64,000 bases of DNA from an uncultured Kineothrix sp. (GCA_910588855.1 CAJUSR010000006.1:107980-171979); one strand, 5' to 3'; shown: positions 8,700 through 18,445, numbered from the stretch's first letter. Notes: generated by a model not told the origin, from the letters alone. Numbers and translations are program-made.

Positions 8700-9659
8700 C
8701 TATTTCCTCCTTCTCTTTTCTTCTTTTGCGCGCCGTTTTGCCGCCGCTTTTGATCCATCCTCGTCATTTCCATTTGTCATCTTGTATACAACAAAGCACA
8801 AAGCTCCGCTGACAATAAACAGGTAAACGGATAACGCGCCCGCCATGCCATAGTTCTTGCTCTTTAAATGGCTGTTCAGGAACATGATGAGCGTCATGGA
8901 CGTACGGTCCGGAGTTCCCTGTCCATTTGTCAGAATCTGTGGAACATCAAACATCTGAAGCCCACCAATAATCGCCGTAATCAATGTATAGGCAAGAATC
9001 GGCCGTATCAGGGGCAGGATTATAGAGAAAAACCTTCTTATACCGCTGCATCCGTCTATTTCAGCAGCTTCAAAAACGTCCACGCTGATGCCCATAATGG
9101 CCGCCATCAGCATAATCGTCGTATTTCCAAACCACATCAGAAAGTTCATGAACCCTATCAATGACCGGGTGCCAAACGTCGATCCCATAAAATCAATTTT
9201 TTCATGGATTACTCCCAAAGACATTAAAATCGAATTAATCGGCCCATTTGTGGAAAATATGGTAAAAAACAGCATGGCAAATGCGGATGCCATAATCAGG
9301 TTCGGCAAATAAATAACCACTTTAAAAAATTGTTTTCCACGTATTTTTAATCTGATATCCGTAAACCATACCGCCAAAAGCAGCGCAATCAGAATCTGCG
9401 GAATAAATCCTATTACCCATAAAATCAAAGTATTTGCACCATACTTTAACATATCGGACTCCAGCAGACTTCCATAATTCTCCATACCAATAAAGGTTGG
9501 TCCGATTTCTTTGATTCCCGAACGATAATATTCAAAAAAGCTATACCGGATCGTATCCGCCAATGGAATCAACGAAAAAATGAAATAGCACAGGAAAAAC
9601 GGAAGAATGAAAATGTATCCCCATTTCGCATAGCTGATGCTTTTTTGCTTTTTCTTCAT
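8700..9659 (-). CDS. ABC sugar permease, MalF/UgpA type
   Basis: Partner permease of the same CUT1 importer, 319 aa, with six predicted helices. The EAA loop reads EAAEIDGCSGIRRFFSIILPLIRPI. The C-terminus is very basic (KRRAKEEKRRRK). It lies 4 bases upstream of the MalG-type gene and behind the solute-binding protein gene. A strong hairpin (9682-9708) sits in the gap to the binding-protein gene. Substrate specificity cannot be read from the permease itself. Confidence 0.93.
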   Translation of the reverse strand: MKKKQKSISYAKWGYIFILPFFLCYFIFSLIPLADTIRYSFFEYYRSGIKEIGPTFIGMENYGSLLESDMLKYGANTLILWVIGFIPQILIALLLAVWFTDIRLKIRGKQFFKVVIYLPNLIMASAFAMLFFTIFSTNGPINSILMSLGVIHEKIDFMGSTFGTRSLIGFMNFLMWFGNTTIMLMAAIMGISVDVFEAAEIDGCSGIRRFFSIILPLIRPILAYTLITAIIGGLQMFDVPQILTNGQGTPDRTSMTLIMFLNSHLKSKNYGMAGALSVYLFIVSGALCFVVYKMTNGNDEDGSKAAAKRRAKEEKRRRK

Positions 9660-9681
9660 AGCACATCATTCCTTTCTAACC

Positions 9682-9708
9682 AAGGTCACCGGCCAGGCCG
9701 ATGACCTT
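9682..9708 (-). promoter_or_regulatory. Stem-loop between binding-protein and permease genes
   Basis: AAGGTCACCGGCC (9682-9694) and GGCCGATGACCTT (9696-9708) form a GC-rich stem with no T run. Hairpins here commonly protect the upstream message so that binding protein exceeds permease. Confidence 0.5.
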
Positions 9709-9724
9709 GATTTTTTACATTCAA

Positions 9725-11095
9725 TTAGTCCGGCCAGCGAATTTCCGTGATATCCGGATAGCGTTCCTTGATTGCCGTTTCAAAATTTGTTTTTGCTTTG
9801 TCGTACTCAACCAGTCCCTGAAAATAATCACTGAATGCATTCTGGATCAGTTCCACGCATCCCTGGTCGTAAGCGGACAGCGGGGCAATTTTGATATTCT
9901 CTGCAACCGGCGCAAAGTACATGAACGGGTTCTGCCCGCCAAGGAATTCGGAAGAAAATGTATCGTCTCCGGCCGCCTTCTGCATACCGACTGTCGTATT
10001 CGTAAAATCGGAATAATCCCTGGAAATCTTTAATAAGTTATCTTCTGAAGCCGTTACCGCAAGAATGATATCTTTTACATGCTCAGGGTTATCCGTTCCG
10101 GTACATGCGTGGACATAAGAACCTCCCCAGTTATATTCCTGAGGGGGATTGGTTACTGCCCATGCCCCTGCATCGCCATCCCAGTTTGGCTTTAAAGTGA
10201 AATCAATTCCCCATGCCGGAAACAGGAATGCAAAGACTTTGGAAGCAGATCCCATGGATTTGTTCCAGTCGTCATTCCATTGCCCCTTCACGGTTTTATC
10301 CAGATAACCTGCATCCAGCCATTCTTTCGAGTCGCTGATCCAATCCATGATTTTCTGGTCAACGTTGATTACCGTCTCTCCCTGTTTTACCCATGAATCC
10401 CCAATGCTGTTTCCATAAAGCCGGAAGGTATCCGCATAAGAAGCAAACGTATAATATCCTTTTGCCTTCAGCTCCTCTGCTGTAGCCTTCATTGTATCCC
10501 AGTCTTTTACCTTTTCTCCAATTGCCTCCGGATCATCCGTCCCAAATACGTCCATCGCAATATCGCGGCGGTATACCAACAGTCCGGGGCAGCATTGCCA
10601 TGTGGAACCCCTCTGCACTCCGTTCATATCAGAAGCCGTTGTTTTCGTAAACTCATACTGGTCTTTCAAATCTGTAGCCGGATCAATTCCAAGATCAGCA
10701 AGCGGCATAGCCACATCCGCATCCGCATCTGTATATTTATTTACATAATCCGTCTCGGATAAGAAAATGTCTATCTTATCATCCGCCGCCGCATCTGCCT
10801 GATTCAAAAGCGCCTCATCCAGTTTCTGCTGGTAAACTCCATCCTGGTTCGGGTTAATAATCCAGTGGATCTCCGTTCCGTCCTTTAATGTCGTTACAGT
10901 TCCGTCTTCAGATGTTTTCTCCACTTCAGGATAAACCGCTTCTACTCTCTGCCGGAATTCATCATTCCATGAATAAATATTGATTACCTTCCCCTCTCCT
11001 GTCGTTCCTGACTGTCCTGAATTGCCGCATCCGGCTAATGTCCCGGCACACATGCTTGCAATGAGCAGGGCAGCGATTGCTCTTCTCTTTATCAT
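9725..11095 (-). CDS. ABC extracellular sugar-binding lipoprotein
   Basis: Family 1 solute-binding protein, 456 aa, anchored outside the membrane. It has an N-terminal lipoprotein signal with lipobox LAGC (MIKRRAIAALL...CAGTLAGCGNSG), then a Ser/Gly linker and the binding domains. ATG at 11095 follows AAGGAGGAG; the longer frame adds 13 codons lacking a ribosome site. First gene of the operon binding protein - permease - permease - GH3, divergent from two GH94 phosphorylase genes, so beta-gluco-oligosaccharides are the probable cargo (inference). Confidence 0.92.
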   Translation of the reverse strand: MIKRRAIAALLIASMCAGTLAGCGNSGQSGTTGEGKVINIYSWNDEFRQRVEAVYPEVEKTSEDGTVTTLKDGTEIHWIINPNQDGVYQQKLDEALLNQADAAADDKIDIFLSETDYVNKYTDADADVAMPLADLGIDPATDLKDQYEFTKTTASDMNGVQRGSTWQCCPGLLVYRRDIAMDVFGTDDPEAIGEKVKDWDTMKATAEELKAKGYYTFASYADTFRLYGNSIGDSWVKQGETVINVDQKIMDWISDSKEWLDAGYLDKTVKGQWNDDWNKSMGSASKVFAFLFPAWGIDFTLKPNWDGDAGAWAVTNPPQEYNWGGSYVHACTGTDNPEHVKDIILAVTASEDNLLKISRDYSDFTNTTVGMQKAAGDDTFSSEFLGGQNPFMYFAPVAENIKIAPLSAYDQGCVELIQNAFSDYFQGLVEYDKAKTNFETAIKERYPDITEIRWPD

Positions 11096-11187
11096 ACTTT
11101 TCTCCTCCTTAATTTTGTGAGCTGTCTCCCTCACGTTTTCATGTATTATAGTCTACTTGTCACTCTTGATATATTATAATTTTTAAC

Positions 11188-11254
11188 AAAATATCAGATT
11201 CATGACACGAATTAAAGTTTCTTCTTAGATTTAATGTCATGAATCTGATATTTT
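11188..11254. promoter_or_regulatory. Perfect 20-bp inverted repeat in divergent promoter region
   Basis: AAAATATCAGATTCATGACA at 11188-11207 is repeated exactly in reverse complement at 11235-11254, with 27 bases between. It lies in the 253-base gap between the divergently read binding-protein and GH94 genes. It could be a pair of operator half-sites shared by both operons or an RNA hairpin; the divergent position favours an operator. A TATAAT box for the GH94 direction is at 11293-11298, with no good -35, as in activator-dependent promoters. Confidence 0.55.
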
Positions 11255-11348
11255 TCACATGGTTCTTATTTCTTATTAAATATATGCCCCTGTATAATAA
11301 ACTCACATTAATCATATAGAAAAAGCAGCAAAGGAGGACGATGCTATA

Positions 11349-14048
11349 TTGAAACATCTGCAATTTATTAATACAAACGGTAATTTTATAATGGAGAATC
11401 CAGAAAACACCAGTTATCTGTACTTTCCGCTCGCCTCGGAAACCGGATTGAAAAGCGCCATCACGCCAAATCTTGGCGGCGATGCCAAACTCAATCAGGA
11501 CAGCTTCCTTCTGGAACCCGTCAGTGTTGAAAATCTGCACAACAACCGTTCCGTACGTAATTTCTGGTGCGCGATTGATGACGGCGGCATCTACTCGGCC
11601 GCCGGGACTTCCCCCGCACAGGAAGCCGCCAAGTTTTCCTCAGACCAGGATAAAAGCAGACTGACGGCCGGATTTATGTGGCATATTATGGAAAGAACCT
11701 CACAAACATTCCAGATTGCCTCTACGGTAACTTCTTTTATTCCTTATAACAATAACGTAGAAGTCATGCATGTGGCTATTCGGAACCAATCGGAAGCATG
11801 CCGGACGATAACCGCTTATTCTGCTATCCCTATCTATGGAAGAAGCGCAGATAACTTGCGGGACCACCGCCATGTCACTTCCCTCCTACACCGCATCGAA
11901 GTAACGGAAAACAGCATACTGGTATGCCCTGCCATGTCCTTTGACGAAAGAGGGCATCAAAGGAACTACCGCACATATTACGTATCGGGATGCACAGGCA
12001 GCGGAGCCGCGCCTGTAAGTTTTTATCCAACCGTTGAGGATTTTATCGGCGAAGGCGGATCCTATACCCATCCCCGTTCCATATACGAACATCGGGAAGG
12101 ATGTCCTGCTTTCCGCCGCTTTGACGGAAAAGAGGCTATGGGCGCTTTCCGCTTTGGAACAATTACCCTTTCTCCCGGCGAAAGCGCAGAATACATTGTT
12201 CTTCTCGGCGCGGAGGATGATCGTGAAAAGATTTTTGACATTTTATCTAAATACGACACCTCCTCCAAGGTACGTATGGAGCTGGAAAAAACAAAAAAAT
12301 ATTGGGAGCAGAAAGTAAACGTCGCATTTCATACAGGCAATACGGATTTTGACCATCTGATGAAATGGATCAGCTTCCAGCCGTTTCTGCGCCGCCTGTT
12401 CGGTTGCTCCTTTCTTCCTCATCACGATTACGGGCGCGGAGGCAGGGGCTGGCGCGATCTCTGGCAGGATTGCCTATCCCTGCTTCTGATGGATCCCCAG
12501 AATGTCGGCGAAATGATTGTCAAAAATTACGGCGGCGTCCGAATCGATGGAACCAATGCTACCATCATCGGAAACGGGGACGGTAATTTCCTTGCGGACA
12601 GAAACGGCATTGCCCGCGTCTGGATGGATCACGCCCTCTGGCCCCTGATGACAACCAAACTCTATATAGACCAGACCGGTGACATTGATATCTTATATAA
12701 AGAAGCTCCCTATTTTAAAGATGCCCAGGCATTGCGCGGCACTGACACCGATACGCTTTGGCACGATGCATATGGCAGCCGGCAGCGGGCAGAAGACGGA
12801 TCTGTCTATGCCGGAAGCATTCTGGAGCACCTCCTGATCCAGCAGCTTACTGCTTTTTACGAAGTTGGAGAGCATAATATCTGCCGTCTCAGAGACGCGG
12901 ACTGGAACGATGCCCTGGATATGGCGGCAGAACGCGGGGAAAGCGTCGCTTTTACCTGTGCATATGCCGGAAACCTGAGGGATCTCGCCTCCATTATACA
13001 ATCGCTGGACCTCCGGCGGCCAGGGCAGTCCGTAGAGCTTCTGGAAGAAATTACAACCCTGTTGGACATGGATGCCTCGGTCTTTGGCGATATAGCCGCC
13101 AAACAGAAGACTCTGGAAAAATATATGAATCAATGCAAACATCATATCAGCGGCAGGCGCATCCGTGTCGCCCTTTCCTCCCTGACTTCCAACCTGATGC
13201 AAAAAGCCGTCTGGCTCACCGATTTTATCCGAAGCCAGGAGTGGATAGAAGGCCCGGACCGGGAGGGCTGGTTCAATAGCTATTACGATAACCACGGCCG
13301 CGCGGTGGACGGCTTCCAACCGGATCACGTGCGCATGATGCTGACCGGCCAGGTCTTCTCCATCATGAGCCATATCGCCGACCAGGAGCAAATTGCCAAA
13401 ATAACCAAAAGCGCCGACCACTATCTTTATTCACCGGAAATTGGAGGCTACCGCTTAAATACCGATTTTCATGAACTGAAATTCGATATGGGACGCATGT
13501 TTGGATTTGCATATGGAGAAAAAGAAAACGGCGCCGTATTCTCCCATATGACCGTCATGTATGCCAACGCACTATACCGCCGGGGATTTGCCGCGGAAGG
13601 ATGGAAGGCTCTGAAAGCTCTTGCGGACGCGGTCCTTCACTTTGAAACCAGCCGGATTTATCCGGGGATCCCCGAATATTTCCGCAGCGACGGACGCGGC
13701 ATGTACCACTATCTAACTGGCGCTGCCAGCTGGTATATGCTTACTATGATCACTGAGGCCTTCGGCGTACGTGGTTCTTCCGGCGATCTGGTACTATATC
13801 CGAAGCTTCTGGCCGGGCAGTTTGACACCGAAGGAACAGCCTCAATCTGCCTTTCCTTCGCCGGCAAAAAACTATGCATTACCTATATCAACAAATCCGG
13901 CCTCGACTATGGTTCCTATACCGTATCCGCCGCTTCCTGCAATGGGGTCAAACTGGATATCCGCGAGCATTCTTATGCCATAATCCCAAAAGAAATGCTC
14001 TCTGCGCTCTCCGACGGAACAAATAAAGTTACCGTGGCTCTTCTATAG
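11349..14048 (+). CDS. GH94 disaccharide phosphorylase-like protein, 899 aa
   Basis: Cytoplasmic glycoside phosphorylase of family GH94, 899 aa: N-terminal beta-sandwich, helical linker, then an (alpha/alpha)6 barrel. The barrel includes GRGGRGWRDLWQDCLSLLL and the general-acid Asp region RDADWNDALDM. Such enzymes split beta-glucosides with phosphate to give glucose 1-phosphate. The length and N-terminus differ from cellobiose phosphorylase and resemble the longer GH94 group that includes laminaribiose phosphorylases, so the linkage is open. The start is TTG, 10 bases after GGAGG; a three-codon ATG frame (11341-11352) overlaps it. A second GH94 gene follows 33 bases later, evidently in one operon. 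Confidence 0.85.
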   Translation: MKHLQFINTNGNFIMENPENTSYLYFPLASETGLKSAITPNLGGDAKLNQDSFLLEPVSVENLHNNRSVRNFWCAIDDGGIYSAAGTSPAQEAAKFSSDQDKSRLTAGFMWHIMERTSQTFQIASTVTSFIPYNNNVEVMHVAIRNQSEACRTITAYSAIPIYGRSADNLRDHRHVTSLLHRIEVTENSILVCPAMSFDERGHQRNYRTYYVSGCTGSGAAPVSFYPTVEDFIGEGGSYTHPRSIYEHREGCPAFRRFDGKEAMGAFRFGTITLSPGESAEYIVLLGAEDDREKIFDILSKYDTSSKVRMELEKTKKYWEQKVNVAFHTGNTDFDHLMKWISFQPFLRRLFGCSFLPHHDYGRGGRGWRDLWQDCLSLLLMDPQNVGEMIVKNYGGVRIDGTNATIIGNGDGNFLADRNGIARVWMDHALWPLMTTKLYIDQTGDIDILYKEAPYFKDAQALRGTDTDTLWHDAYGSRQRAEDGSVYAGSILEHLLIQQLTAFYEVGEHNICRLRDADWNDALDMAAERGESVAFTCAYAGNLRDLASIIQSLDLRRPGQSVELLEEITTLLDMDASVFGDIAAKQKTLEKYMNQCKHHISGRRIRVALSSLTSNLMQKAVWLTDFIRSQEWIEGPDREGWFNSYYDNHGRAVDGFQPDHVRMMLTGQVFSIMSHIADQEQIAKITKSADHYLYSPEIGGYRLNTDFHELKFDMGRMFGFAYGEKENGAVFSHMTVMYANALYRRGFAAEGWKALKALADAVLHFETSRIYPGIPEYFRSDGRGMYHYLTGAASWYMLTMITEAFGVRGSSGDLVLYPKLLAGQFDTEGTASICLSFAGKKLCITYINKSGLDYGSYTVSAASCNGVKLDIREHSYAIIPKEMLSALSDGTNKVTVALL

Positions 14049-14081
14049 ATTTACTAAATAAAAAAGGACAGGTATGACAAT

Positions 14082-16493
14082 ATGAAATATGGATATTTTG
14101 ATGATAAAAATCGGGAGTATGTAATTGAACGGCCGGACACCCCGGCTCCCTGGGTAAATTACCTTGGTTCGCCGGAATACGGGGCGATTATTTCCAACAA
14201 TGCCGGCGGCTATAGTTTTGCCCAGTCCGGCGCAAATGGACGGATATTGCGCTATGTATTCAATCATTTCGACCAGCCGGGACGCTATATATATATTCGG
14301 GATAACGATTCCGGAGACTACTGGTCTGCTTCCTGGCAGCCCGTTGGGAAAAATCTGGAACTCTATAAGAGCGAATGCCGCCACGGCATAGGATATACCA
14401 AAATGACAGCTGAATATGACGGGATTTCCTCCGAAGCGCTTTATTATGTTCCCTTCGGACAATCCCACGAAGTATGGTCGCTCACCGTCAGCAATCATTC
14501 CCGGAAAACGCGGAATCTTACTCTGACCGGATACGCGGAATTTACCAATCACAGCAACTATGAACAGGATCAGGTCAATCTCCAATACTCGCTGTTCATT
14601 ACCCGGACGCTCTTTTCCCAAAACCGCATTATGCAGGAAATTCATGGAAACCTGGACGCGCTTCCCTCCGACCGGCAAGTGGACAGGAAAAATGTAACCG
14701 AACGTTTCTTCGGCCTCGCCGGTGCCGAAACGGATTCCTATTGTGGAGACAAATCCTCCTTTCTCGGCAAATACCGCGGATATGGCAATCCGCTGGGCGT
14801 AGAAGTCGGAAATCTTGGCAATATCACCAGCTATAATGAAAATTCCTGCGGAGCCCTCTCCTGCCGCATTACATTGCTGCCAGGAGAAACAAAGACAGTC
14901 GCTTTTCTTCTTGGCATGAAGCCCTCAGAGCAGGCGCATTCCATAATATGTTCCTATGAAAATACGGACCAAAGGATACGCAAGGAACTGGAAATGCTGA
15001 AAGAAGACTGGAGCCAAAAACTGGAGAATCTATCGGTCAGCACCCCCAGCCAGGAATTTAACACCATGCTAAACACATGGAATGCTTACAATTGTTTCAT
15101 GACCTTTATCTGGTCGCGGGCCGCCTCCTTCATCTATTGCGGGCTCCGCAACGGTTATGGCTACCGAGATACTGTCCAGGATATCCAGGGCATCATCCAT
15201 CTGGCCCCCGAAATGGCATTGGAAAAGATTCGTTTTATGCTTTCGGCACAGGTTGACAATGGCGGCGGGCTTCCACTGGTAAAATTTACCCATAATCCCG
15301 GTCATGAAGATACGCCTGAAGATGCTTCTTATGTTCAGGAAACCGGGCATCCGGCCTACCGAGCCGACGACGCGCTCTGGCTGTTCCCTACCGTTTATAA
15401 ATACATCGCAGAAACAGGAAATACGGCATTCCTTGACGAAGTAATTCCATTTGCAAACAAAGGGGAAGGCAGCGTTTACGAGCATCTCAAGAGAGCCGTG
15501 CAATTTTCTTTTGACCATCTTGGAAGCCACGGAATGCCAGCCGGGCTATATGCCGATTGGAATGACTGCCTCCGCCTTGGCGCAGGAGGCGAATCCTCCT
15601 TCGTTGCTATGCAGTTTTATTACTCTATGATTATTTTAAAGCGTTTTTCCGATTATAAGGGTGATACGGATTACACCCGCTACCTGGACGAAAAGCTTTT
15701 AGAAACCGGCGCCCTTATTCAGAAGCTATGCTGGGACAAAGACCGCTTTATCCGGGGGTATACAGAAGCCGGGGACAAGATCGGCGCAGCGTCGGATCCG
15801 GAAGCCAATATGTGGCTGAACCCGCAAAGCTGGGCGGTAATCAGCGGGCTTGCCTCCAAAGAACAGTCGGATGCCGCATTAAATAACGTATACCAATATT
15901 TGAATACGCCGTATGGGGCCATTTTGATGGATCCGCCTTATCATGCCCATGCCTTTGAGGGTGCGCTGGCGGTAATTTATAACCAGGGAACAAAAGAAAA
16001 CGCGGGTATCTTTTCCCAGTCCCAAGGATGGCTTATCCTGGCGGAAGCGCTGTGCGGGCATGGAGAAAGGGCTTTTACCTATTTTATGGAAAACGCCCCT
16101 GCCGCCCAGAATGACAGGGCGGATATCCGTCGTCTGGAACCTTACTGTTATGGGCAATTCACTGAGGGAAAAGCCAGCGAACACTTCGGCCGTTCCCACG
16201 TCCACTGGCTAACCGGCACCGCCTCCACCGTTATGGTCGGATGCGTGGAAGGAATCCTCGGTCTCCGCCCTGATCTGCAGGGACTCCGCCTGGCTCCATC
16301 CATCCCAAAAAGCTGGAAAAAATTTGAAATTCATAAGAAGTTCCGGGGAAAACAGCTCCACATCCTGGTAGAAAATCCAAACCAAAAAGAATCCGGCTTC
16401 ACGAAGCTTATCCTGAACGGTACGGAACTTTTCGACAATTACATTCCTGCAGAACTTCTGCACGAAGACAATGAAATTAAACTTATACTCTGA
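14082..16493 (+). CDS. GH94 cellobiose/chitobiose phosphorylase-like enzyme, 803 aa
   Basis: Second GH94 phosphorylase, 803 aa, of the usual length for cellobiose and N,N'-diacetylchitobiose phosphorylases. It has the N-terminus MKYGYFDDKNREYVI...PWVNYLG, the motif NNAGGYSF, barrel motif GYGYRDTVQDIQG, catalytic Asp in YADWNDCLRLG, and the C-terminal HWLTGTASTVMV...GLRPDLQGLRLAP. By eye it sits nearer the cellobiose/chitobiose branch than the upstream gene does. The start ATG has AAAGGACAGG upstream. Together with the GH3 enzyme and ABC importer it points to energy-saving phosphorolysis of imported oligoglucosides. Donor and acceptor sugar need assay. Confidence 0.88.
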   Translation: MKYGYFDDKNREYVIERPDTPAPWVNYLGSPEYGAIISNNAGGYSFAQSGANGRILRYVFNHFDQPGRYIYIRDNDSGDYWSASWQPVGKNLELYKSECRHGIGYTKMTAEYDGISSEALYYVPFGQSHEVWSLTVSNHSRKTRNLTLTGYAEFTNHSNYEQDQVNLQYSLFITRTLFSQNRIMQEIHGNLDALPSDRQVDRKNVTERFFGLAGAETDSYCGDKSSFLGKYRGYGNPLGVEVGNLGNITSYNENSCGALSCRITLLPGETKTVAFLLGMKPSEQAHSIICSYENTDQRIRKELEMLKEDWSQKLENLSVSTPSQEFNTMLNTWNAYNCFMTFIWSRAASFIYCGLRNGYGYRDTVQDIQGIIHLAPEMALEKIRFMLSAQVDNGGGLPLVKFTHNPGHEDTPEDASYVQETGHPAYRADDALWLFPTVYKYIAETGNTAFLDEVIPFANKGEGSVYEHLKRAVQFSFDHLGSHGMPAGLYADWNDCLRLGAGGESSFVAMQFYYSMIILKRFSDYKGDTDYTRYLDEKLLETGALIQKLCWDKDRFIRGYTEAGDKIGAASDPEANMWLNPQSWAVISGLASKEQSDAALNNVYQYLNTPYGAILMDPPYHAHAFEGALAVIYNQGTKENAGIFSQSQGWLILAEALCGHGERAFTYFMENAPAAQNDRADIRRLEPYCYGQFTEGKASEHFGRSHVHWLTGTASTVMVGCVEGILGLRPDLQGLRLAPSIPKSWKKFEIHKKFRGKQLHILVENPNQKESGFTKLILNGTELFDNYIPAELLHEDNEIKLIL

Positions 16494-16593
16494 CCGCCAA
16501 ACAACGGATTCCAGGCTTTGTCAGCCATCCTTATGTTCGGCAAATGCTGCTACATTCCGTAAGTCAGCTTATTACAACAGAAATTGCTACAAA

Positions 16594-16623
16594 AGGAGCT
16601 GCCACTTTCATGTGGCGGCTCCT
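16594..16623. terminator. Bidirectional terminator between GH94 and AraC genes
   Basis: AGGAGCTGCCAC (16594-16605) / GTGGCGGCTCCT (16612-16623) is a stem of 12 pairs with a 6-base loop between convergent genes. It overlaps the last codons of the AraC gene. Confidence 0.65.
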
Positions 16624-17393
16624 GTATCGTTTCCATTATCCGGTATCCCCGTATTCCATTGTACCATATAATTTTCATCCCTGTATTTTTTCGGCGTTAC
16701 TCCCACCGTTTCCCTGAATTGCTGTATAAAATGGCTCTGGGATGAGAAGGATAATCTGTTTGCAATCTCAATCATGGAATAATCGCTGAACCGCAGAAGG
16801 TTTTTGGCTATCGCAATCTTCTGCTCACGGATATATTCACTTACAGATACGCCCGTCTCCTTCTTAAATAAACGGGACAAATAGCTGGCAGACACACCAA
16901 ACTCATCCGCCAGATCCTCGATGGTGATTCTGTCTTTAATATGGGAGTATATATATTCCTTACATGCATTAATATGTCTGGAATTTGTATCTTTCCTGAG
17001 GTATCTGTTCATTTTCTCTGTATAATCCAATACCATTTTATCATGCAGCTTCCGCACTCCCTGTACTGTATGAATATCATCCAGTTTCTGAATATAAAAA
17101 TCACTCAGCCGAAACGCCTGTTCCAGCTCCATGCCGTTCTGTCTGCATAAGCGAGTCACCATTGCCGTTGTAATAACGAAATGATACTTCAGATTTACTA
17201 CCGGGTCTTTCGACAAAATCCCTACGCCATCGCTCTCTACAAACCTCCCCATTTCGCAGTTTTCCCTTACTGCCCTCACATCTCCTCCGGCTACCGCATG
17301 ATAAAACAAAAATTCTTCCGACGGCTGCCTGTGTTCCATTTCATCTATATCGTCTCCGGACTCAAAAAGAAGCCATTCATTCCCATAACTCAT
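16608..17393 (-). CDS. AraC-family transcriptional regulator
   Basis: DNA-binding regulator of 261 aa. The C-terminal AraC domain has both helix-turn-helix units: ITIEDLADEFGVSASYLSRLFKKETG and YSMIEIANRLSFSSQSHFIQQFRETVG, followed by VTPKKYR. The N-terminal half (FLFYHAVAGGDVRAVRENCEM...) is the alpha-helical type seen in YesN-like regulators, not a cupin. ATG at 17393 follows GGAGGTG at 8 bases; the longer frame would start at a GTG inside that site. Convergent with the GH94 operon, it is the best candidate to control the glucoside locus. Confidence 0.9.
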   Translation of the reverse strand: MSYGNEWLLFESGDDIDEMEHRQPSEEFLFYHAVAGGDVRAVRENCEMGRFVESDGVGILSKDPVVNLKYHFVITTAMVTRLCRQNGMELEQAFRLSDFYIQKLDDIHTVQGVRKLHDKMVLDYTEKMNRYLRKDTNSRHINACKEYIYSHIKDRITIEDLADEFGVSASYLSRLFKKETGVSVSEYIREQKIAIAKNLLRFSDYSMIEIANRLSFSSQSHFIQQFRETVGVTPKKYRDENYMVQWNTGIPDNGNDTGAAT

Positions 17394-17587
17394 ATATGCC
17401 AGCACCTCCACATAATCTACAGGTAGTTTTTAAAGGAAAACCTCTGATTGTTCTTCGTATACTTTCAGGGGATCCACTTTCGCCGCGACGGGTTCTTTCT
17501 TCCTATGCCTGATGCCATTATGTCATATGCTGTTCTTAATTACAAGATGTATTTCATCCGCCTTATCTTTAAAAACATTCTTAGCCC

Positions 17588-18445
17588 TTATTCTAAAACC
17601 CCCATCCGTTTCATCTCATAATATATGCCGTCGTCCTCCACATTCCCGCAGACGATATCCGCCATTTCCTTCAGCTCGTCGCAGGCGTTCCCCATCGCTA
17701 TACTGATATGGGCATACTTCATCATCCCATAATCATTCATGCTGTCGCCGAAGGCGACGGTATCTTCTGCATCTGCCCCGAAATAACGGCATATTATATC
17801 CATCCCCTTGCCCTTATCTATTCCCTTTCTTATAATTTCCCCATTAAAGCAAGAGACGCTTCCCTTATAGACATGTACGGCATATTCAAATCTATCCCCG
17901 AGATAAGGCTTCGTTTTCTCAATCGCTTCCAAAGTCGTACTGGTAAAACATATTTTATATGCCCCTTTTTTAGGATATTGGTCATACGTCTGAATCCCAA
18001 TCCCTTTTTCAATCTCTTTTTGCATACGAATCAATTCCGAATTACTTTCATCCGGCTTTGCAGCTTTTAAAAGCGCCTCCATCTGCGGGTCGGTATAAAT
18101 CCCCTCCGGGCCTTCAATCCTACAATAAATATCATGCTCATGAAACACGGAAAGGCATTCCTGAACCGTTTCTTCCGGGAGAAGACTGTCAAACAACACT
18201 TTCCCTTCCACCTCTACATGCCCTCCGGCACTGGATATTATTCCATCAAACCCAATATCCAAAATATCCCTTCCGATAATTGGCATATTCCTTCCTGTAC
18301 ACAAGAAAACCTTATGCCCATTCTCCCTCGCTTCCCGTACCGCCTTCACGGCAAGGGCAGAAGGCGCCGACATGGCAGAAATCAATGTTCCATCAATATC
18401 TAAAAAAATCAGTTTCCTATCCATACCAGTTCTTATGCCTTTCAT
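17588..18445 (-). CDS. HAD-superfamily Cof-type sugar phosphatase
   Basis: Cytoplasmic phosphatase of the HAD IIB (Cof/YidA) type, 285 aa. Motif I is FLDIDGTLIS with the nucleophile Asp, motif II is LCTGR, the conserved Lys is in IDKGKGM, and motif IV is VAFGDSMNDYGM. Such enzymes remove phosphate from sugar phosphates. The start is uncertain: ATG at 18445 lies 3 bases after the PTS stop and suggests coupling; ATG at 18424 (MDRKLIFLDIDG) gives the usual family start, and neither has a strong ribosome site. Cotranscription with the PTS permease suggests it acts on the imported sugar phosphate. Confidence 0.88.
   Translation of the reverse strand: MKGIRTGMDRKLIFLDIDGTLISAMSAPSALAVKAVREARENGHKVFLCTGRNMPIIGRDILDIGFDGIISSAGGHVEVEGKVLFDSLLPEETVQECLSVFHEHDIYCRIEGPEGIYTDPQMEALLKAAKPDESNSELIRMQKEIEKGIGIQTYDQYPKKGAYKICFTSTTLEAIEKTKPYLGDRFEYAVHVYKGSVSCFNGEIIRKGIDKGKGMDIICRYFGADAEDTVAFGDSMNDYGMMKYAHISIAMGNACDELKEMADIVCGNVEDDGIYYEMKRMGVLE

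Noticed and set aside
5258..11095. Missing ABC ATPase as evidence of a broken importer
   Set aside because: CUT1 importers of Firmicutes usually share one ATPase encoded elsewhere, so absence from both operons here is normal.
11160..11540. 126-codon minus-strand frame over the divergent promoter
   Set aside because: Overlaps the promoter region, the 20-bp inverted repeat and the start of the GH94 gene; no ribosome site and odd composition.
12693..13421. 242-codon antisense frame inside the first GH94 gene
   Set aside because: Shadow of a well-supported gene; protein has no domain character.
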